A stretch of DNA of 64,000 nt from Rhizobium phaseoli (GTDB taxonomy: Bacteria; Pseudomonadota; Alphaproteobacteria; Rhizobiales; Rhizobiaceae): positions 124,001-188,000 of the forward strand of contig NZ_ML133571.1 of NCBI RefSeq assembly GCF_003985125.1, in the 5' to 3' direction. The position numbers and the translations under genes were made by a program. Positions within the stretch are counted from its first letter, which is position 1. Each line of letters begins with the position of its first letter. Under the pieces are notes generated by a model. That model was not told the origin of the DNA and searched no databases. It was given only the letters and a program-made list of their open reading frames with translations. This document shows, piece by piece, positions 59,248 through 64,000 of this stretch.

Positions 59248-61050
59248 CTATTTTGCCGGCGCGGCATCGCAGACGCGCATCTGGATACGGCGGGCGCCCT
59301 GGTAATGATCGGCGCCGAGCGTACCCGCCACATGCAGGCTGGCGCCGCGTGAATTGACGAGAAGATTGCCGAGCGCCGTATCGGCGGCGCGGAAGGCGAT
59401 TCCATCGAGCCGCGTCCCGTCCATTGCCTCCAGCGTCACCTTCACATGTTTCTCACCGACCAGACGGGCGTCGCGCACACGGTGCGCCGGCACGGCAAAG
59501 AGCGGCTGGGCGTGGCCGGAGCCATAGGGCCCAGCCGCCTCCAGGCGGTCAATGAGATCGAGCGTGGCACCGCTGGCGCCGATCGCCCCGTCGATCTTCA
59601 GCGTCTCATTGGCGACGAGATTCGCGACCGTCCTTGCCGCCTTTTCGGTGAAGAAGGTTCTGAGCCTGCCGAGATCGGCGCGCTCAACGGTCAGCCCGGC
59701 GGCCATGGCGTGGCCGCCGCCCTTGACGAGCAGCCCCTCGTCGACCGCCGCCCGCACCATTCTGCCCATGTCGAAGCCGTTGATGGAGCGGCCCGAGCCT
59801 GTGCCGCGACCGGAGGGATCGAAGGCGATCGCAAAGGCCGGCCGTTTGAACTTTTCTTTCAGCCGTGCCGCGAGCAGCCCGACGATGCCGGGATGCCATT
59901 TCTCGTGGGCGGTGACGATGACGGAGGCGCCCTCGCCGTCGCCATATTCGGCCAGCGCTTCGGCTTCCGCCTCCTGCAGCATCATGGCCTCCATGGCCTG
60001 GCGCTCGCGATTGAGTTCGTCGAGGCGCTGGGCGATGATTTCAGCTTCGCCGGCATCGTCGAGCGTCAACAGGCGGCTTCCGAGTGCGGCATCGCCGATT
60101 CGTCCGCCAGCATTGATGCGCGGGCCGATCAGGAAGCCGAAATGATAGGGTGTCACCGGGCCGGCGAGCCCGGCCTTGCGGAAGAGTGCGGCAAGCCCGG
60201 CATTGCTCTGGTGACGGGCGGCGACCAGCCCCTTGACCACATAGGCCCGGTTGAGCCCCTTCAGCGGCACGACATCGCAGACGGTCGCGAGGGCGACGAT
60301 GTCCAGCCATTGCAACAGGTCGAGGGCCAGGATGCGCTTGTTTCCGGCCGCGCGCAGTAATCTTAACGTCGCCACCAGCACCATGAAGACGACGCCGGCC
60401 GCGCACAGATGCCCCTGCCCCGAGAGATCGTCCTCGCGGTTCGGGTTAACAAGCGCGTGGCAGGGCGGCAGCTCATGTGTCACCTGGTGGTGATCGATAA
60501 CGACGACATCGATATTGCGTGCGGCGGCAGCTGCAAGCGCCTCGTGACTGGTGGAGCCACAATCGACGGTGACGATCAGCCGGGCGCCATTGTCGATCAG
60601 CTGGTTGATCGCCGCCGGATTGGGGCCGTAACCTTCAAAGATCCGATCGGGAATGTAGATGTTCGCCTTGACGCCGAAATGGCTGAGAAAGCGGAACATC
60701 AGCGCCGATGAGGCCGCGCCGTCGACGTCGTAGTCGCCGAAGATCGCCACGTTTTCGCCGCGCTCGATCGCGCTCACGAGGCGGGTCGCCGCCTTCTCGC
60801 AGTCGGTCAGCGTGTGGGGATCGGGCATCAGGCTGCGGATCGTCGGATCGAGAAATTCGATCGCCTCGTCCACCGGGACGCCGCGCCCGGCGAGGACGCG
60901 AGCGATCAGATCCGGCAGCCCGTGAACCTGCGACATGGCGAGCGCCCGATTCTGGCCGGCCTGATCGAGCCGCGCAACCCAGCGATTGTCGAGCGCGGAT
61001 TTTTCCACGCCGAGAAACGCGCGCTGTACCGGATCGACGAGATCTGCCAT
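59248..61050 (-). CDS. recJ: Single-stranded-DNA-specific exonuclease RecJ
   Basis: 5'-3' single-strand exonuclease of the RecF and mismatch repair pathways. It has 600 residues. The DHH phosphoesterase motifs are VAIFGDYDVDGAASSALMFR near residue 95, VDCGSTSHEAL, and VVIDHHQVTHELP near 155; the DHHA1 part has GGGHAMAAGLTVER. GGAG lies 6 nt before the ATG at 61050; a start 7 codons upstream is possible. Confidence 0.95.
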   Translation of the reverse strand: MADLVDPVQRAFLGVEKSALDNRWVARLDQAGQNRALAMSQVHGLPDLIARVLAGRGVPVDEAIEFLDPTIRSLMPDPHTLTDCEKAATRLVSAIERGENVAIFGDYDVDGAASSALMFRFLSHFGVKANIYIPDRIFEGYGPNPAAINQLIDNGARLIVTVDCGSTSHEALAAAAARNIDVVVIDHHQVTHELPPCHALVNPNREDDLSGQGHLCAAGVVFMVLVATLRLLRAAGNKRILALDLLQWLDIVALATVCDVVPLKGLNRAYVVKGLVAARHQSNAGLAALFRKAGLAGPVTPYHFGFLIGPRINAGGRIGDAALGSRLLTLDDAGEAEIIAQRLDELNRERQAMEAMMLQEAEAEALAEYGDGEGASVIVTAHEKWHPGIVGLLAARLKEKFKRPAFAIAFDPSGRGTGSGRSINGFDMGRMVRAAVDEGLLVKGGGHAMAAGLTVERADLGRLRTFFTEKAARTVANLVANETLKIDGAIGASGATLDLIDRLEAAGPYGSGHAQPLFAVPAHRVRDARLVGEKHVKVTLEAMDGTRLDGIAFRAADTALGNLLVNSRGASLHVAGTLGADHYQGARRIQMRVCDAAPAK

Positions 61051-61130
61051 GCCAAACTCCGCTGATGTCATCTGTTCTTTCTACAGGAGCAGCGGAGATA
61101 ACATAGCGATGGACTTGCAGACACGGATTT

Positions 61131-61373
61131 TTACCAGAAGATCGCCCAGACGATCATGGCGATGCCGCCGATTTGCACCAGCAGGAACGATAAGAGCGTC
61201 AGCAGAATGGCCCAGTTGCGGCCTTCGGTTTCTTCGCCGTCAATGTCATCGGGAATATCGTCGCGATTGTCGCGATGGAGCGGCTTGAGAACTTCCTCAG
61301 GCACATCAGGATGGTTTGGCGGCACCTCGCTCGAGAAGCCATACCCCTTCCCGGCATGGCTGTCCTTGCTCAT
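61131..61373 (-). CDS. Small membrane protein of unknown function
   Basis: An 80-residue protein: an acidic, Pro-rich N-terminal part (PPNHPDVPEEVLKPLHRDNR) and one C-terminal membrane segment (NWAILLTLLSFLLVQIGGIA). Conserved-hypothetical in appearance, unknown role. An ATG 4 codons upstream is possible. Confidence 0.65.
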   Translation of the reverse strand: MSKDSHAGKGYGFSSEVPPNHPDVPEEVLKPLHRDNRDDIPDDIDGEETEGRNWAILLTLLSFLLVQIGGIAMIVWAIFW

Positions 61374-61477
61374 GAAATTCTCCACGCCGACGACTCACCA
61401 TCTGTGGTTTTATTTATATCAATATTTGCGCATTTGTTAATATAGACTTCCGTACGGGTGGGTTGCACGATGAACAG

Positions 61478-61556
61478 AAAAAGCCGCCCCGCCATCGCGA
61501 ACTGCCGCGAAGTTGATGTCCAACTTTCGCGGGTAGTTCAAGAAGACAGGGCGGCT
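61478..61556 (-). terminator. Extended hairpin terminator after hom
   Basis: The outer arms AGCCGCCC (61482-61489) and GGGCGGCT (61549-61556) enclose a second long stem (GAACT...CGCGAAGTTG with CAACTTTCGCGGGTAGTTC, about 61499-61540). On the minus strand the outer arm is followed by TTTTT. It starts 22 nt after the hom stop. Confidence 0.75.
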
Positions 61557-61578
61557 CGTGTTCCCGAACCGGAAAGGA

Positions 61579-62904
61579 TCAAGCTTCCTCTTTCGGCCGC
61601 TCGATGCGGATGACCTGCGGCTCGCCGAAGAGATAACCTTCCGACTTGATCGAGGCCACCGCTTTGCGCACCGATTCCTCCATCGTCGCATGGGTAACGA
61701 GAATGATTGTCTGGTGGTGCGACGGCGCCAGATGCTGCTTCGAGCGCTGAACGATCGATTCGAGCGAGATGTGGTTTTCGGCCATGCGGGTTGCGACGCT
61801 TGCAAAGACGCCGGTGCGGTCGAGTACCGTCAGGCGGATGAAATAACCGCCCTCATGGCTCTGCATCTGCGCTTTACGGTAGGGCTCCAGCGCCTTCGCA
61901 GGATGCCCGAGCGCCGGCACGCGCTGGGCGCCCGGCTGGCTCTTGGCGATATCGGCGATGTCACCGAGCACAGACGAGGCTGTAGCATTGCCGCCGGCGC
62001 CGGGGCCGACCATCAGCAGTTCGCCGAGTACGTCGGATTCGATCGCCACCGCATTGGTGACGCCGTCCACCTGGGCGATGACCGAATCGACCGGCACCAT
62101 GGTCGGATGCACGCGCTGCTCGATACCGGTATCGGTGCGCTGGGCAACGCCGAGCAGCTTGATGCGGTAGCCGAGTTCGGCCGCGGCATTGATATCCTCG
62201 ATCGAGATGTTGGTGATGCCTTCGAGATAGATGTCGTCGGCCGCGATGCGATTGCCGAAGGCGAGCGTCGTCAGGATGGCGAGCTTATGGGCGGTGTCGT
62301 TGCCTTCGATATCGAAGGCGGGATCGGCCTCGGCATAACCCAGCCGCTGCGCTTCCTTCAGGCATTCGGCGAAGGAAAGCCCTTCCTTCTCCATCTTGGT
62401 CAGGATGTAATTGCAGGTGCCATTCATGATGCCGTAGATGCGCGAGACGGCATTACCGGTCAGCGATTCACGCAGCGCCTTGATGACGGGGATGCCGCCG
62501 GCGACCGCCGCCTCGAAGTTCAGGAGCGAGCCCTTCTCTTCGGCGATCGTCGCAAGCTCGACGCCGTGATAGGCAAGCAGCGCCTTGTTGGCAGTCACCA
62601 CATGGAGACCACGCTGGAGTGCGGTGCGCACCGAGACGTTGGCAGGGCCTTCGGCCCCACCCATCAATTCGACGAAGACGTCGATATCGCCCTTCTCGGC
62701 GAGATCTTCCGGCCGGTCGAACCAGGTGACGCAGGAAAGGTCAATGCCGCGGTCCCGTGTCTTATCGCGCGCGGAGACCGCCGTGATGGTGATCGGACGC
62801 CCGCAGGTGACGGCAAGCTCGTTGCTCTTCTGCTGAATGATGCGGACAAGCGAGGCGCCAACGGTGCCCAAGCCCGCAATGCCGATTTTGAGGGCATCTG
62901 CCAT
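61579..62904 (-). CDS. hom: Homoserine dehydrogenase
   Basis: Reduces aspartate semialdehyde to homoserine on the way to threonine and methionine. The 441-residue protein has an N-terminal Rossmann motif GIAGLGTVGASLVRI, VTANKALLAYHGVELA near 105, the catalytic part AVAGGIPVIKALRESLTGN, and a C-terminal ACT domain (about 355-430, YFIRLTVLDRTGVFASVATR) for threonine feedback. It is single-function (no aspartokinase domain). It lies 61 nt after the aminotransferase gene. Confidence 0.96.
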   Translation of the reverse strand: MADALKIGIAGLGTVGASLVRIIQQKSNELAVTCGRPITITAVSARDKTRDRGIDLSCVTWFDRPEDLAEKGDIDVFVELMGGAEGPANVSVRTALQRGLHVVTANKALLAYHGVELATIAEEKGSLLNFEAAVAGGIPVIKALRESLTGNAVSRIYGIMNGTCNYILTKMEKEGLSFAECLKEAQRLGYAEADPAFDIEGNDTAHKLAILTTLAFGNRIAADDIYLEGITNISIEDINAAAELGYRIKLLGVAQRTDTGIEQRVHPTMVPVDSVIAQVDGVTNAVAIESDVLGELLMVGPGAGGNATASSVLGDIADIAKSQPGAQRVPALGHPAKALEPYRKAQMQSHEGGYFIRLTVLDRTGVFASVATRMAENHISLESIVQRSKQHLAPSHHQTIILVTHATMEESVRKAVASIKSEGYLFGEPQVIRIERPKEEA

Positions 62905-62965
62905 GGATCGATCCTGAAATGTCTGTGTGGCGGCAGCCGCGGAAAGCGGCTGCCGAGAGTTGAGA

Positions 62966-64000
62966 TTAGCGGTGAGCGTTCAGCGAAATGACGTTATGCA
63001 TCGTCTCGTCCGCCGTCGACATGAACTTTTTGATGTTGCGCGCAGCCTGGCGGATGCGGTGTTCGTTCTCGACAAGCGCCAGACGAACGTAATCGTCGCC
63101 CTGTTCGCCGAAGCCGATACCCGGGGCAACGGCAACGTCGGCCTTCTCGACCAAGAGCTTGGAGAATTCCAGCGAACCGAGATGACGGAACTTTTCCGGG
63201 ATCTTCGCCCAGGCGAACATGGTCGCAGCCGGCGGCGGCACGTCGAAGCCGGCCTTGCCGAAACTTTCGACCATGACGTCGCGGCGGCGCTTATAGACAT
63301 TGCGGACTTCCGCAATGTCGGAACCATCGCCATTCAGCGCGTGGGTCGCCGCCACCTGGATCGGCGTGAAGGCGCCGTAGTCGAGGTAGGACTTGACGCG
63401 GGTCAAGGCGGCGATCAGCCGCTCGTTGCCGACGGCAAAACCCATGCGCCAGCCGGGCATGGAGAAGGTCTTCGACATCGAGGTGAACTCGACCGTCACA
63501 TCCATTGCGCCCGGCACTTCGAGAACCGACGGCGGCGGCGCGCCGTCGAAATAGATCTCGGAATAGGCAAGGTCGGAGAGCACGATAATGTCGTGCTTCT
63601 TGGCGAAGGCGATGACGTCCTTGTAGAAATCGAGCGTCGCCACGAGAGCGGTCGGATTCGAGGGATAGTTGAGGATCAGCGCCAGCGGCTTCGGGATCGA
63701 ATGCCGGACGGCGCGCTCGAGCGGCGGGAAAAAGCTCTCATCCGGCTCAACCGACATGGAACGGATCACACCGCCCGCCATCAGGAAGCCGAAGGCGTGG
63801 ATCGGATAGGTCGGGTTCGGGCAGAGGATGACGTCGCCGGGCGCGGTGATCGCCTGCGCCATGTTGGCGAAGCCTTCCTTGGAGCCCAGGGTGGCGACCA
63901 CCTGCGTATCCGGGTTGAGCTTGACGCCGAAACGGCGGGCGTAATAGGCGGCCTGGGCGCGGCGCAGGCCCGGAATGCCCTTGGAGGACGAATAACGGTG
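62966..64000 (-). CDS. PLP-dependent aminotransferase, class I (AlaC/LL-DAP-aminotransferase-like; 5' part missing)
   Basis: The last 344 codons of a class I aminotransferase. Visible are VKLNPDTQVVATLGSKEGFA, LCPNPTYPIHAFGFLMAGG, ILNYPSNPTALVATLDFY, the PLP lysine in TSMSKTFSMPGWRMGFAVG, and LGSLEFSKLLVEKADVAVAP near the end. The pattern fits the alanine-synthesising (AlaC) group, often labelled LL-diaminopimelate aminotransferase. It is probably cotranscribed with hom. The N-terminus lies beyond the window end. Confidence 0.93.
   Translation of the reverse strand, partial: HRYSSSKGIPGLRRAQAAYYARRFGVKLNPDTQVVATLGSKEGFANMAQAITAPGDVILCPNPTYPIHAFGFLMAGGVIRSMSVEPDESFFPPLERAVRHSIPKPLALILNYPSNPTALVATLDFYKDVIAFAKKHDIIVLSDLAYSEIYFDGAPPPSVLEVPGAMDVTVEFTSMSKTFSMPGWRMGFAVGNERLIAALTRVKSYLDYGAFTPIQVAATHALNGDGSDIAEVRNVYKRRRDVMVESFGKAGFDVPPPAATMFAWAKIPEKFRHLGSLEFSKLLVEKADVAVAPGIGFGEQGDDYVRLALVENEHRIRQAARNIKKFMSTADETMHNVISLNAHR

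Overview
The window reads as core chromosome of a Rhizobium of the etli/leguminosarum group. The evidence is GC-rich coding sequence, alphaproteobacterial gene orders (pdhA-pdhB-pdhC with a lipoylated E1 beta; rpsB-tsf-pyrH-frr-uppS-cdsA-rseP-bamA-lpxD-fabZ-lpxA-lpxI-lpxB; lexA-comEC; clpS-clpA), LpxI instead of LpxH, an SOS box of the GAAC-N7-GAAC type, rhizobial promoters of the CTTGxx-N17-CTATxx type, and the general amino acid transporter AapJQMP first described in R. leguminosarum. The species assignment is inference; no 16S or other marker RNA lies here.

Layout. 1-7.05 kb (minus): pyruvate dehydrogenase genes, an FtsB-like division protein, enolase, KDO-8-P synthase and a VOC protein. 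7.2-12 kb: lexA (plus) with two LexA-box-like sites, convergent comEC, and gltA. 12-25.1 kb (minus): one long envelope and translation block in which many genes overlap by 1-8 nt. 25.4-29.8 kb (minus): a four-gene operon (TelA-like, lipoprotein with SBP-like plus VWA domains, XpaC-like membrane protein, second SBP-like protein) whose telA is frameshifted; this is the best candidate for a poorly described system. 30-33.9 kb: eipB, then RidA, glycerophosphodiesterase, FemAB/GNAT-like and HIT genes. 34-39.8 kb: clpA/clpS, a phasin, DUF3126, cysE and an alpha/beta hydrolase. 40-47.3 kb: zinc-finger protein, FAD monooxygenase, metC and aapJQMP.

47.3-55.2 kb is accessory in character: a glycine-rich repeat protein, DUF3597, two small exported proteins, a broken Imm50-type immunity gene, a decayed class III adenylate cyclase fragment, an AT-rich stretch, a secreted beta-helix/RTX protein, YciI and DUF1127 proteins, tRNA-Arg, and a small complex I (NDUFS4-like) protein. 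55.3-64 kb returns to core: tRNA-Pro, DUF192, a double cold-shock protein, glyoxalase I, an M15-type peptidase lipoprotein, three tRNA-Glu genes (two inside an exact 125-bp repeat), recJ, homoserine dehydrogenase and a class I aminotransferase cut by the window end.

How the genes fit together: the lpx/fabZ/bamA/rseP/cdsA/uppS/kdsA set serves lipid A, KDO, phospholipid, undecaprenyl carrier and outer-membrane assembly; pdh/eno/gltA form the glycolysis-to-TCA link; cysE, metC, hom and the aminotransferase serve sulfur and aspartate-family amino acids; AapJQMP imports amino acids. All calls come from reading the sequence; no database search was run.
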